This document shows positions 17,379 to 26,278 of a stretch of DNA of 64,000 nt, in pieces. Position numbers and translations under genes: made by a program. Where the stretch lies: the NCBI GenBank assembly GCA_964356315.1, contig CAYHHA010000001.1, forward strand, positions 1 to 64,000. Reading direction: 5' to 3'. Origin of the DNA: CAYGFH01 sp964356315 (GTDB taxonomy: Bacteria > Patescibacteriota > Microgenomatia > UBA10105 > UBA927). The notes under the pieces are model-generated. The model searched no databases and was not told where the DNA came from. It saw only the letters and a list, made by a program, of their open reading frames with translations. Each line of letters opens with the position of its first letter. Position 1 is the first letter of the stretch.

Positions 17379-18897
17379 GAATCGACTCGAACTGATGAGA
17401 AGCATATATCGTAAGCTCAGATCTGTCGCAATAGGGATCTATATTATATAAGTAAGGTTCTTGTGGAACTATGAGTATGGTAGCTCCAAGAGACTTGTAG
17501 AGAGTCAATCGGGCATCCATTTCAGTAGGATTACAAAGCTCACCCGATCTGTCCACCCACCCGACAACACCTAATTGATTGAGCAATAGTGATGAGCCCC
17601 CTTGGCGATCGTCAACGAGAAGAATTTTGTCATTATCATTAGTATTTTCAAGAATTAGATTCATTTCATCAGCAAATATTGTAAATTTTACATCCGAATT
17701 AAAGTAATAAATCTCTCTTATGGGCACATATAATAAAAATATTACAACAAACGCGAGCAGTCCGATTGACAATAGATAATACGCAGAAAATTTTACTATT
17801 CTTTTATACAGTTCTCGACTAACGACGGCAAGTAACAACGCTGCTGGGGGCATAAGTATAATCTGGTAATAATCATGCCATAGGTTTCCTTGAGCTACGA
17901 TAAGAAAAGAAAAAAATATACAAAATAACCAGACTCTCACAGAGGAAATATATCTTTCACGAATACTTGCAAATACGCCATAAAGAAAGAGGATGCCACC
18001 GAGGGGACTTAAAAGCGACGGTATTCGCTGAAATAATAATGTCTCTATCCATCGTGTACGTGAAAGAAATGCATATGGATTTTCTCCATTCCATAAAAAT
18101 GCTTGAATCGCAGGAGAGTAGATTGATTCTCTTTGTTGCATTGCAATGAATGCCCTCCAAAAAATAAACGGCAATATAACGACTATTGCTCCAATCAGAA
18201 GCAATAGTAGCCAATGTTTTGGTCTTTTATGATGTTGCATCCACATGTATGCATAGGGGACAAACAATACGACATAAAATGGTTTTGTAAGTACTGCTAT
18301 GGAGAGAGCCAAGGCTGCAGTCAGATGCCAAGCTCTAAAGCGAGAAAAAATAAAAACACCGCTAAGCGTAGATAGGCAAACTGCAAGCGCATCTGGAATC
18401 ACTGTTCTTCCCCAATATATGGATCCAGGGAAGAGAGTAAACCATATAGCTGCACTGATGCCTATATTTCTATCAAATAGATAATATCCAATAAAATATA
18501 ATGCTATAGCAGTGCAGATAAAAAGCAAAATTGTATATACCCTCGCCACAACCAGGCTGTGGCCGAACACGGTAAACACACCTGAAAGTATGTATTCATA
18601 CAGTGGAAATTCTTCGAAGAATAATCTGTCTTTGTTTAAAATAGGTGTTATTTCATTAATTTGTGGTCGCAAAAAATCGTACCCATTTTTTAGATAATTT
18701 GAGGCAATTGCATAGGTATCATGTTGTCTCCATGCATGCGCATCCACAATAGGCTCATGTATGTTCCTTATTCTCAAAAAAACTGCGCCTATACAAATCA
18801 ATGCGAGCATTGCTACTGTCTTGAAATGGTGATGATTATCATGTGTTAATATTTCCATATCATCAATGATCTGGTAGACTTGAGTGTATTTTCTCAT
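17344..18897 (-). CDS. GT-C membrane glycosyltransferase (PMT_2/ArnT-like)
   Basis: 517 residues with about 10-12 membrane helices. The first outer loop carries IVDAHAWRQHDTYAIA (about 47-62), a known PMT_2 pattern in which the Asp is catalytic. A late outer domain of about 110 residues follows the last helix (FADEMNLILE, DDRQGGSSLLLNQLG). The ATG at 18897 is chosen because it gives a short basic N-terminus before the first helix and leaves the divergent methyltransferase gene free. As at 16358, the two divergent start codons lie together in CATATG. Donor and acceptor are unknown. Confidence 0.83.
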   Translation of the reverse strand: MRKYTQVYQIIDDMEILTHDNHHHFKTVAMLALICIGAVFLRIRNIHEPIVDAHAWRQHDTYAIASNYLKNGYDFLRPQINEITPILNKDRLFFEEFPLYEYILSGVFTVFGHSLVVARVYTILLFICTAIALYFIGYYLFDRNIGISAAIWFTLFPGSIYWGRTVIPDALAVCLSTLSGVFIFSRFRAWHLTAALALSIAVLTKPFYVVLFVPYAYMWMQHHKRPKHWLLLLLIGAIVVILPFIFWRAFIAMQQRESIYSPAIQAFLWNGENPYAFLSRTRWIETLLFQRIPSLLSPLGGILFLYGVFASIRERYISSVRVWLFCIFFSFLIVAQGNLWHDYYQIILMPPAALLLAVVSRELYKRIVKFSAYYLLSIGLLAFVVIFLLYVPIREIYYFNSDVKFTIFADEMNLILENTNDNDKILLVDDRQGGSSLLLNQLGVVGWVDRSGELCNPTEMDARLTLYKSLGATILIVPQEPYLYNIDPYCDRSELTIYASHQFESILNGKYLTMYRL

Positions 18898-19929
18898 ATG
18901 AAAAGCGAATTGTCCTACATCATTTGTCCATTGTGTAAAAATAGTTTCCAACGGGAGAATTTTTATTCTGAAAAATTTGCAATACTTACATGCCGCTGCG
19001 GCGAATATCCTGTTATATCCGGTATCATAATACTTCAAAGAAATATAATGGCAGAGAAGGCGTTACGACTTATTAAAAAACGTCTTTATCATCGCGCGCT
19101 CACACAACTCATACAATTTTCTCTTTTATCAAAAATATTTTTCAGAACAACACTGTGTTTTGAATACATATACAGACAGATGGGATATTATTTATTTATC
19201 CTTCTTTTGCGAATGTTTGGATATCCCGAATCGTGGTCAAGATACCTAAGGGATCGACAGAAGCTTCCTGACTATCACATCTCACTTCTTTCATTAAGCG
19301 TCCTTCGTCGTGGCGCTAAAACTATTGTGGATTTGGGTTGTGGTACGGGAAGCGCGTTCTCTGATTATTATTTGTTCGCTCGATCCAAGAAAATTTCACT
19401 TACTATCATAGGTATTGATAAAGACTTCTTAAGTCTTTACATGGCACATCTTTTTTTTGCACGCGCAAATACTATACTTCTGTGTGTTGATTTGGATAGC
19501 GCAATACCCTTGAAAGACGGCGTTTCAGATTATTTAATTGCTTCCGGCGTCATAAACTATATCAAGAATAAGCAGGCAGTTGTCAATGAAACACTCCGGT
19601 GTTTAGCCACTACTGGCGTTGCTGCATATACCGATGTAGTCAATCGAAACACAACGCCACCCGGCTTGGGTATTGCACCCGATAAGCTTCTTCAATATCT
19701 TGCAGGGAGAGAAATATGCTATTCATGTCTAGGTGGGGCAAATATATGGAACCATCTTACTCAAAACTACAAAGTTCCGTTGTCGCGCCGAGATAAGCAC
19801 GCGGAAGAATCACACGCATATAGTGTATTTTTTTCACATAGAGAGCTTCCTAAAAATATTCGACTAGAACCCTGCTTCACTAATCGGTTTAATAATACCC
19901 ACTTCGACAAGTATAAAAGACTGCTATAA
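18898..19929 (+). CDS. SAM-dependent methyltransferase with N-terminal zinc ribbon
   Basis: 343 residues. An N-terminal Trm112-like ribbon holds CPLC (C10, C13) and CRCG (C32, C34) and ends in YPVISGIIIL. A helical linker precedes a class I methyltransferase domain with motif I IVDLGCGTGSAF (about 142-153), IIGIDKDFLSLYMA and a later LIASGVINYI. A paralogue with the same Cys spacing lies at 45568-46644. Placed just before the Wzm/Wzt exporter, it could methylate a chain terminus, as chain-capping methyltransferases do in ABC-exported O antigens; this is inference from position. The stop overlaps the permease start (TAATG). Confidence 0.82.
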   Translation: MKSELSYIICPLCKNSFQRENFYSEKFAILTCRCGEYPVISGIIILQRNIMAEKALRLIKKRLYHRALTQLIQFSLLSKIFFRTTLCFEYIYRQMGYYLFILLLRMFGYPESWSRYLRDRQKLPDYHISLLSLSVLRRGAKTIVDLGCGTGSAFSDYYLFARSKKISLTIIGIDKDFLSLYMAHLFFARANTILLCVDLDSAIPLKDGVSDYLIASGVINYIKNKQAVVNETLRCLATTGVAAYTDVVNRNTTPPGLGIAPDKLLQYLAGREICYSCLGGANIWNHLTQNYKVPLSRRDKHAEESHAYSVFFSHRELPKNIRLEPCFTNRFNNTHFDKYKRLL

Positions 19930-20708
19930 TGACCGATATGACTAGCCGGAAAAAAATTTATCTTCAGCTTTTGCTTGTTTTCTCACAAAGAGAAATACTG
20001 TCTCGGTATAAGGCTTCTATTCTCGGGATTCTTTGGATAGCAATATATCCAATCGCAGTTTCGCTTATTCTTAATTATGTTTTTAATTCTATTTTTTCTT
20101 TACCAAACGGGGACATACCATATTTTCTTTTTGTTTTTTCCAGTCTCATTGTTTGGAACTTTTTTAACCAAGGGATCATTCTCTCCATGGAATCACTTAT
20201 CTGGAACAGGGAGCTCGTAACAAAAGCGGCATTCCCAAAATCGACACTCCCTTTGTCATATATTTTCTCTAAAATTCCTGATTTTTTTGTATCATATGTG
20301 ATTTTGCTTTGTTTTTATTTCGCGCACGGTTTTTCGTTTGGACTCCATATTTTTTATCCTATCGTTATCATGATCCCATTACTTTTGTTCTCATCTGGAT
20401 TCGCATTCATCGTGTCGATGACAAATGCAATCTTTCGAGATGCGGGCCGTCTTATTGAGCTTGCCCTTTTAGTATTATTTTATGCGTCTCCAATTGTCTA
20501 CTCATATATTGCGGTGCCGCAACATTACTCATACTTACTATATATAAATCCTATTGCTATAACTATTATGGGAATTCAAACATCCTTATTTCACTACACA
20601 TTTAGGATTGATTTACTTGCCTTAAACTTTTTTTGGGGAGGGACACTTCTATTTTTAGGGTACATGCTTTTTAATAAATATGAGAAAAAAATTGCTGATT
20701 TAATATGA
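19929..20708 (+). CDS. wzm: Wzm-type ABC-2 polysaccharide export permease
   Basis: 259 residues with about six membrane helices. The N-terminal SQREILSRYKASILGILW is the conserved interface segment of ABC-2 exporters (x-R-D-L-K-x-R-Y-x-x-S-x-L-G). A late helix carries FYASPIVYSYI and INPIAITIMGIQT, as in Wzm/TagG. It begins on the last base of the preceding stop and overlaps the ATPase gene by ATGA. With that ATPase it forms the only intact export system in the window; broken copies of both lie at 3293-3753. M4 at 19938 is an alternative start. Confidence 0.9.
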   Translation: MTDMTSRKKIYLQLLLVFSQREILSRYKASILGILWIAIYPIAVSLILNYVFNSIFSLPNGDIPYFLFVFSSLIVWNFFNQGIILSMESLIWNRELVTKAAFPKSTLPLSYIFSKIPDFFVSYVILLCFYFAHGFSFGLHIFYPIVIMIPLLLFSSGFAFIVSMTNAIFRDAGRLIELALLVLFYASPIVYSYIAVPQHYSYLLYINPIAITIMGIQTSLFHYTFRIDLLALNFFWGGTLLFLGYMLFNKYEKKIADLI

Positions 20709-21373
20709 AATCACCCGTCATACAAGTCAATCATGTATCCAAAAAATATTTACTGGAAAAACCACAGTCAATCAAAACATGGGCTAGCCGATTATTTCAT
20801 CCGTTTAAGATGTATCTGGCGATATATGATATTTCTCTTACTGTAAATAAGGGCGAGTTTGTCCTTATCACTGGTCCGAACGGAGCGGGAAAGACCACAT
20901 TGCTCAAACTCATCGCTGGCATCAGCGAGCCCACAACAGGAACTATAACCACCAAAGGGAAGGTGGTACCACTTATTGAATTGGGAGCTGGATTTAATCA
21001 CGAGTTAAGTGGACGGGAAAACATTCTAATTAATGCGACAATATTTGGTATAGAAAAAAATCGAATACTACATAAAACTTCCTCAATTGCAGAGTTTGCC
21101 GGAACAGAAAGCTTTCTTGATATTCCATTAAAACGCTATTCAAGCGGTATGATTTCTCGCCTTGCATTTGCGATTGCTGTTTTTTCAGAACCTGATATTC
21201 TCCTTCTGGACGAAACGCTTGCTGTCGGAGATAGGGCATTCTGGAAAAAAAGCATTGCAAAAATAGAAAACCTCAGAAAAATTGGGGTCACGATTGTTTG
21301 GGTGTCTCATTTTGAAAATTACTTCAATACGCATGTTGATAGAATAATTCGCATAAAAAAGGTGGCACAATGA
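20705..21373 (+). CDS. wzt: Wzt-type ABC exporter ATPase, short form
   Basis: 222 residues. IQVNHVSKKY at the N-terminus, Walker A GPNGAGKTTLLKL (about 57-69), signature YSSGMISRLAFAI (about 144-156) and Walker B ILLLDETLAVGD (about 164-175) with a final switch His in WVSHFENY are all present. The signature reads SSGM, as is usual for Wzt/TagH. The protein ends soon after the ATPase fold, so it lacks the C-terminal carbohydrate-binding domain found on Wzt proteins that read a chain-terminal cap. Export should therefore not depend on Wzt-bound capping, or reading is done by another protein. Confidence 0.92.
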   Translation: MKSPVIQVNHVSKKYLLEKPQSIKTWASRLFHPFKMYLAIYDISLTVNKGEFVLITGPNGAGKTTLLKLIAGISEPTTGTITTKGKVVPLIELGAGFNHELSGRENILINATIFGIEKNRILHKTSSIAEFAGTESFLDIPLKRYSSGMISRLAFAIAVFSEPDILLLDETLAVGDRAFWKKSIAKIENLRKIGVTIVWVSHFENYFNTHVDRIIRIKKVAQ

Positions 21374-22107
21374 TAATACGATTACTTGGAAAGACTTTTC
21401 AATTTTCGCTGCATTTGCGTGATTATTTGGAGTTGTTTTTTGTTACATCACCGTTTGCTAAACGACTCTTTGGCAAAAATCGATCGATCATCTTTCCGCG
21501 AGGGATCACTCGAAAAATCATTTATTATTATGATGGGTCTCCATATCAAATGGTTGATGAAAAAACGGGAAATCTCGGATACGGAATGACACATTATGGC
21601 CTACTCACTGCTCTTAAGCCCAAACGAATCCTCTGTGTCGGTTCTCGCGGAGGATTTATTCCAGCAATATGTGCACTCGCATGTCAGGAAAATGAGAATG
21701 GTGTTGTTGATTTTGTTGACGCTGGTTATGAGGAAGATGACAAGAATAGCTGGGGTGGCAATGGATTTTGGAAAAAGATAAATCCTCAAAAATTCTTTTC
21801 ATTTCTTGATGTAAACAAGTATCTAAACTTATATGTGATGACTACCAGAGAATTCGCTAATCGGTATGTATTTTTGTATGACTATATTTATATAGACGGG
21901 AATCATTCATATAGGGGAGTGCGGCTGGACTACAATTTATTCTGGCCGAGATTACGCAGGGGTGGGCTGATGGTATTCCACGATGTCACTGTCAAAAAAG
22001 AATTAGGACGCTCGTTCGGCGTACACAAATTCTGGAAAGAGTTACACAGACATAAAGGAATTACACTGCCGTTTGCGATTTCAGGCTTGGGTATAATTCA
22101 AAAATAA
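21370..22107 (+). CDS. Class I methyltransferase, Methyltransf_24-like, copy 1
   Basis: 245 residues. Motif I is RILCVGSRGGFIPAICALAC (about 85-104), followed by FVDAGYEEDD and IYIDGNHSYRGVRLDYNLFW (about 174-193), the D-x-x-H metal/substrate site typical of Methyltransf_24 proteins. The tail reads LMVFHDV and GLGIIQK. It follows the ABC ATPase with an ATGA overlap and has a close paralogue at 51094-51873. Relatives O-methylate sugars; the acceptor here is unknown. Confidence 0.84.
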   Translation: MIIRLLGKTFQFSLHLRDYLELFFVTSPFAKRLFGKNRSIIFPRGITRKIIYYYDGSPYQMVDEKTGNLGYGMTHYGLLTALKPKRILCVGSRGGFIPAICALACQENENGVVDFVDAGYEEDDKNSWGGNGFWKKINPQKFFSFLDVNKYLNLYVMTTREFANRYVFLYDYIYIDGNHSYRGVRLDYNLFWPRLRRGGLMVFHDVTVKKELGRSFGVHKFWKELHRHKGITLPFAISGLGIIQK

Positions 22108-22127
22108 TCTATTCGTGAATCTTCTGT

Positions 22128-23639
22128 ATGAGACGGACAATTTTATGGCTAATTATTCTCGCTTCCGTATTCATAAATATCGTGTGGGTCTTTGTAGACA
22201 TATCCCCACCACACTGGGATGCAGCCATCCATCTCGATAATTCGCTCCATTATGCCGACTACCTCAGGTCGTTTGATCTGTATAAATTGGTATTTTCCTG
22301 GCAATACTATCCGCCATTTATATATATTTTTACATCCGTTATTTATTCCATATTTGGACAGGTGGCGGATATTGCTGTTTTATCAACTGGGGTTTTTTGG
22401 ATCATTTTACTCGTTTCAGTATATCAATTGAGTGAGCATGTGCTTGGAAGAGGGAGTGGCTTAACAGCGGCTCTCGTGATCATAGGTATGCCGTTTGTCG
22501 TAAGTCAGTCAAGAGAATACCAATTGGATTTTCCGTTGACATCAATCGCAGCAGTTTCTCTTCTGGTATTTATAAAATCCGCATATTTTTCCAATCGTGG
22601 ATATACTATTTTACTAGGACTATCCTGCGCGGCCGGACTTCTTACTAAATGGTCCTTTCTTCCCTTTATTCTTGGGTATTCTTATCTAGCTTTGGCTGCG
22701 CGAATCACACGAGGCGCTCAGATCCAATATTTTTGGTTATTTGTTGCGTTTATACTTTTCTTTTGTGCGCCTTGGTATGCCGGTAACAGCATGAATCTAA
22801 TAAGCGATTTTATCCGAATAAGAGATATCGGAATCGCTGAAGGGGATCCTTCGATATTTACTCTGAACTCACTTTTGTACTATCCGACAATTCTCTATCT
22901 TGCGCATTTACGTTTTCCTTTAATGGTGTTTATGGTATTTGGGTTATATAAAACAATACAAAACCGTAAACAACACCCTGTATTAATCGCATTTTGTTTG
23001 ATCGGACTGTTTTATCTATACTATTTTACATTGTTTCAGAATAAAGATCCCCGGTTTATTGAGCCACTAATGCCAATCCTAAGTCTTATCATCACCTACG
23101 GAGCCAGGTCAATCTCGCATAAATACCTAAAAAAAATCATATTCACTGGATTATTGTTCATAGTAGTTCTCAACTACACTACCTCAACGTTCTATCTGAA
23201 ATTTCTACCAATGCGTCTTGAACATTATTTCGGAAACTTTCCCTTATTAGTATATGAGCAAAATGGATATACGTCAGGACCACCTGTGAGAAAAGATTGG
23301 AAAATTGAAAAACTATTTTTCGAAATTCGCGCTATAAATAATCCGGTTCATAACATTATAGTGTTTATGACGGAGGACAAAAAATATTTTAATACTTTTG
23401 TGTTCAGATACTATTGCCACCTATATCGATGTCCATTTACATTTCGATTTGATATTGTTCCCGCAAACGTCGACTGCGGAGATATGCGAAAAGCAGCGAC
23501 AACCGATGTAATACTAACCAATGGACTCCCCAGTGAAATATCATCATGCTTTTTCCCTGAGAGATCTATCATGTTTAAGCTAGCGCTTCCCGACGAGTCG
23601 GTAGTAACCGTTTACGGCTCCCCTAGCGTCACGCTGTAA
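22128..23639 (+). CDS. GT-C membrane glycosyltransferase (ArnT/PMT-like)
   Basis: 503 residues, about 10-12 helices. The first outer loop has PPHWDAAIHLDNSLHYADYL (about 27-46), with the Asp at about 31 as the likely catalytic acid. A loop with SQSREYQLDFPLTS (about 126-139) matches the second conserved loop of GT39-type enzymes. A soluble C-terminal domain of about 130 residues contains four Cys (YYCHLYRCPF, VDCGD, SSCFF), suggesting disulfides outside the cytoplasm. It starts 20 bp after the methyltransferase stop and is the last rightward gene before a convergent pair. Confidence 0.83.
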   Translation: MRRTILWLIILASVFINIVWVFVDISPPHWDAAIHLDNSLHYADYLRSFDLYKLVFSWQYYPPFIYIFTSVIYSIFGQVADIAVLSTGVFWIILLVSVYQLSEHVLGRGSGLTAALVIIGMPFVVSQSREYQLDFPLTSIAAVSLLVFIKSAYFSNRGYTILLGLSCAAGLLTKWSFLPFILGYSYLALAARITRGAQIQYFWLFVAFILFFCAPWYAGNSMNLISDFIRIRDIGIAEGDPSIFTLNSLLYYPTILYLAHLRFPLMVFMVFGLYKTIQNRKQHPVLIAFCLIGLFYLYYFTLFQNKDPRFIEPLMPILSLIITYGARSISHKYLKKIIFTGLLFIVVLNYTTSTFYLKFLPMRLEHYFGNFPLLVYEQNGYTSGPPVRKDWKIEKLFFEIRAINNPVHNIIVFMTEDKKYFNTFVFRYYCHLYRCPFTFRFDIVPANVDCGDMRKAATTDVILTNGLPSEISSCFFPERSIMFKLALPDESVVTVYGSPSVTL

Positions 23640-23662
23640 TTTGACAGACGCATCGTCTCATG

Positions 23663-24490
23663 CTATTTTTCTAGCCAGACCAGAAAACCGTGACCGACTT
23701 CATACAGTCTCTGTACCCTAAATTGCGTCTTTGCGACGAGTGAGCGGATTTCTTTTTCGGTAAAGTACTGCTGATGTACACCGTCACCGTATGTCACGCT
23801 ACCCGTTTTCGCATTATAAAATTTTGGAGACCCCGAGATACTCGTATAATGCGAAATGATTGTTTTCATGTGTGCGGTATTTCCCAACGACAAAACATAT
23901 TTGCCTCCTGTTTTTAATACGCGGTGCATTTCTCGAAGATTTGCTGACCGCTCTCTCACTGATAAATTTCCAAATGTTCTGTACATAATTATTCCCGAAT
24001 CGACGCTCGCATCGTGTATGAAAGACAGATTGTCGACAGATGCAAGGTGATATTGTACATACGGATTAAATACTCCAATTCTGTGAACGGCATTAGTGAG
24101 AAGTCCCAATGAAATATCAACCCCTATTACATACCGTAGCAGCGGTCCTCGATTTGACAGTATTTGACTGATATGACGACCGACTCCACACCCATTATCG
24201 ATGATAACGCCTCCCAAAATCGAAAGCTCGCGACACACAGCATACTCAGCTTCAATTAATCGTTTTTCTAGTCGTTCATATTCATTTGTGTCTTCGTCGG
24301 CAAGCGACAAAACATAATCCATATTTTCCATCCATCCGGAAAAAATATCATAATCCCATAAACCCATGTCATGATAATTGCGGCTTGTTAAGGGATGAAA
24401 ATGAATGAATCTGCGAAGGATAAATCGGAGCAGTTTCTGTAAGTTATGTTGAAATACCATTGTAGGTTGATAGAAATCGACCGGCATCAT
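23663..24490 (-). CDS. Class I SAM-dependent methyltransferase
   Basis: 275 residues (274 if the second of two adjacent ATGs, at 24487, is used). Motif I is IIDNGCGVGRHISQIL (about 95-110), followed by VIGVDISLGLL, the motif II/III region IIMYRTFGNLS, and VLKTGGKYVLSLGN (about 190-203). The GxGxG loop reads GCGVG, fully conserved. The N-terminal 80 residues are helical and polar. Orientation opposes the preceding GT-C gene with a 23-bp gap. Without a close relative in the window, the substrate (sugar or lipid) cannot be called. Confidence 0.82.
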   Translation of the reverse strand: MMPVDFYQPTMVFQHNLQKLLRFILRRFIHFHPLTSRNYHDMGLWDYDIFSGWMENMDYVLSLADEDTNEYERLEKRLIEAEYAVCRELSILGGVIIDNGCGVGRHISQILSNRGPLLRYVIGVDISLGLLTNAVHRIGVFNPYVQYHLASVDNLSFIHDASVDSGIIMYRTFGNLSVRERSANLREMHRVLKTGGKYVLSLGNTAHMKTIISHYTSISGSPKFYNAKTGSVTYGDGVHQQYFTEKEIRSLVAKTQFRVQRLYEVGHGFLVWLEK

Positions 24491-24555
24491 ACATCACTAA
24501 TGTCATATAATAAGCACAAGTATAACAGTTACTGACAAAAGTGGAAGATCAGCTC

Positions 24556-24578
24556 ATCCTGTGCTTATCTAACAGGAT
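24556..24578. repeat. Inverted repeat (7-bp arms) in a 260-bp intergenic stretch
   Basis: ATCCTGT at 24556-24562 pairs perfectly with ACAGGAT at 24572-24578 across a 9-nt loop. It is the first of three inverted repeats in the gene-free stretch 24491-24750, between the broken phosphotransferase gene and the methyltransferase promoter. No T-run follows, so it is not a clear terminator. Confidence 0.5.
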
Positions 24579-24625
24579 TTGAAATAAATATATGCTTTTG
24601 ATTTCCGCATATTTCTTTTTCATGA

Positions 24626-24663
24626 TCATGGTTAACATCGTTGAGGAATATGGTTAACCATGA
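24626..24663. repeat. Perfect 11-bp inverted repeat
   Basis: TCATGGTTAAC at 24626-24636 is the exact reverse complement of GTTAACCATGA at 24653-24663, with a 16-nt loop. It is too symmetrical to be accidental decay. It could be an RNA hairpin, an operator for a dimeric regulator, or the end of a mobile-element remnant. No open reading frame explains it. Confidence 0.65.
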
Positions 24664-24694
24664 AACCTTTGAATCAGGCTGTTTACCCCACAGA

Positions 24695-24745
24695 CTGGAT
24701 GAAACAAGACTTCAGACAGGATCGAGCTGCTGATTTTACATCCAG
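24695..24745. repeat. Inverted repeat with 7-bp arms and long loop
   Basis: CTGGATG at 24695-24701 pairs with CATCCAG at 24739-24745 across 37 nt. It ends six bases from the stop of the broken gene at 24751. Seven base pairs over this distance is weak evidence by itself; it is listed because two stronger repeats precede it. Confidence 0.35.
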
Positions 24746-24750
24746 AGATA

Positions 24751-26244
24751 TCACTTCAACCATGCCGATTCTTCTTTTTCATACTGTGCAAGTATCTCTT
24801 TCGCAAACTGAAAATGTGTGAAAAGTAAATTTCTCGTTTCCATGGGGTCTGCTTCGACATCATAAAGTTCGGTGGGAATCCGTTCATCCGATTTTGTATC
24901 CAAAAACAACTTCCATTTGCCCAGGCGTAGTGTTTTTTTTGAAAAATCAGTACTATCCGCGATAAGTAGTCGTTTCTGAATCCTTTTTCCCGAAAAAGCA
25001 GGCATCAGACTAAGCCCCTGAAACGCGTATTTATGACGAATTCCAAGCAATTCAAGTACTGTGGGTGTTATGTCGGCACTCTGCACATAATCAGAAATCG
25101 TCCTCTCCAGGATCCCCGGTACAGCCATAATAAATACTACTCTCGTATTTGGATTGTACAGAGTGTTGTGGCCGAGATATCCGTGCTCCATAAACTCCTC
25201 GCCGTGATCCGAAGTAACTATGACTATCGTATTATTGCGAGCAGCTGATTTTGTCAGAAATGATAATAATTCAGTAATCTGCCCGGTATCTAATTCATGA
25301 ATTTTTTGATCATATAGCGCCCGTAAATACGCTACTTCACGAGAATTATGCTTATCTACTCGTGCCATATAATGGCAATTCTTAAAATATTCCTCAAATA
25401 GGGTGGGAAAATTAGTAATTATGTCTCTCTGTTTTTCATATGAGTCAGCATATTTTTCCAGATCAAAAAGTAAATTCTGATATCTGATTTTTTCCGTATT
25501 ATCATATACATCGTTTAGTATATCTTCTCGGAGAGCGCTTACTAGATATGACACAAAGTCTTTTGAAACACTTTTCCATTGCGATTCCGACAAGGCTATG
25601 TGCTCTATATGGTCCTGGGTGTACAGCTTCGGCCTATCATCAATATAATACGGTGCATGAGCATAAAAAGAGTGGAGAAAAAGAAAAGTTTTATGACCCT
25701 CTGAAGCACTCTTCTCAAAAGCATCAAGCGCTACGCTCCACGGCTGAGTCGATTCATCAATAAATCCATCAATCCCGCGATTATATACATTTGTCCAGTG
25801 GCAAATATATTGAATCTTTTGGGATATAAAAGTATGTGCGATATCCGAAATCTTGGAGGATTGGCGGCAAAAACGGCGTATGTATCGATAAAATATCTTG
25901 ATTCGTTTGGTTTACTTTATGCGTTCCAGCATACAATCCGGTAAACATGGTCACATGACTCGGAAGAGTAAACACGCCGTTTGAATACGCATTCTGAAAC
26001 TGAATGTTTTTCTTCCCGAAGGCGCAGAGATTCGGAGCAGTATTCCTGTTGTATCCATAACAGGGGAGATGGCCAGCGCTTAGGGTGTCAAGTGAGACCA
26101 AAATGATATGGCAGTCTTTACATAATGGCATTAATTCACTCTGAGCCTTTTTATGCGACAGCATCAGTACAACAATTCCTGTAAGCAATATTGCTGCAAA
26201 AAAACTATCACTGTGCTCGCTAAATATCCATAGATGTTTTTCAT
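24751..26244 (-). pseudogene. Sulfatase-fold (alkaline phosphatase superfamily) membrane enzyme, two frameshifts
   Basis: Paralogue of the intact gene at 26279-27769. Reading leftwards from ATG 26244, a membrane helix is interrupted by a shift in a seven-A tract (plus strand) at about 26198-26204. The next frame carries CKDCHIILVSLDTLSAGHLP and the nucleophile loop FTLPSHVTMFTG. A second shift near 25795 (between YLPLD and NVYNRGID) leads to the last frame with FLFLHSFYAHAPYYIDDRP, VTSDHGEEFMEHGYLGHN and SADITPTVLELLG. All catalytic segments are present and no other stops occur, so decay is recent, phase-variable or a sequencing artefact. Confidence 0.8.
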
Positions 26245-26278
26245 ATGAAACATAATATCAGTATTACATGCAGCTTTG

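Noticed and set aside
23639..23663. Bidirectional terminator between convergent genes
   Set aside because: The 23-bp gap has no stem with an adjacent T-run. Similar short convergent gaps in the window also lack one.
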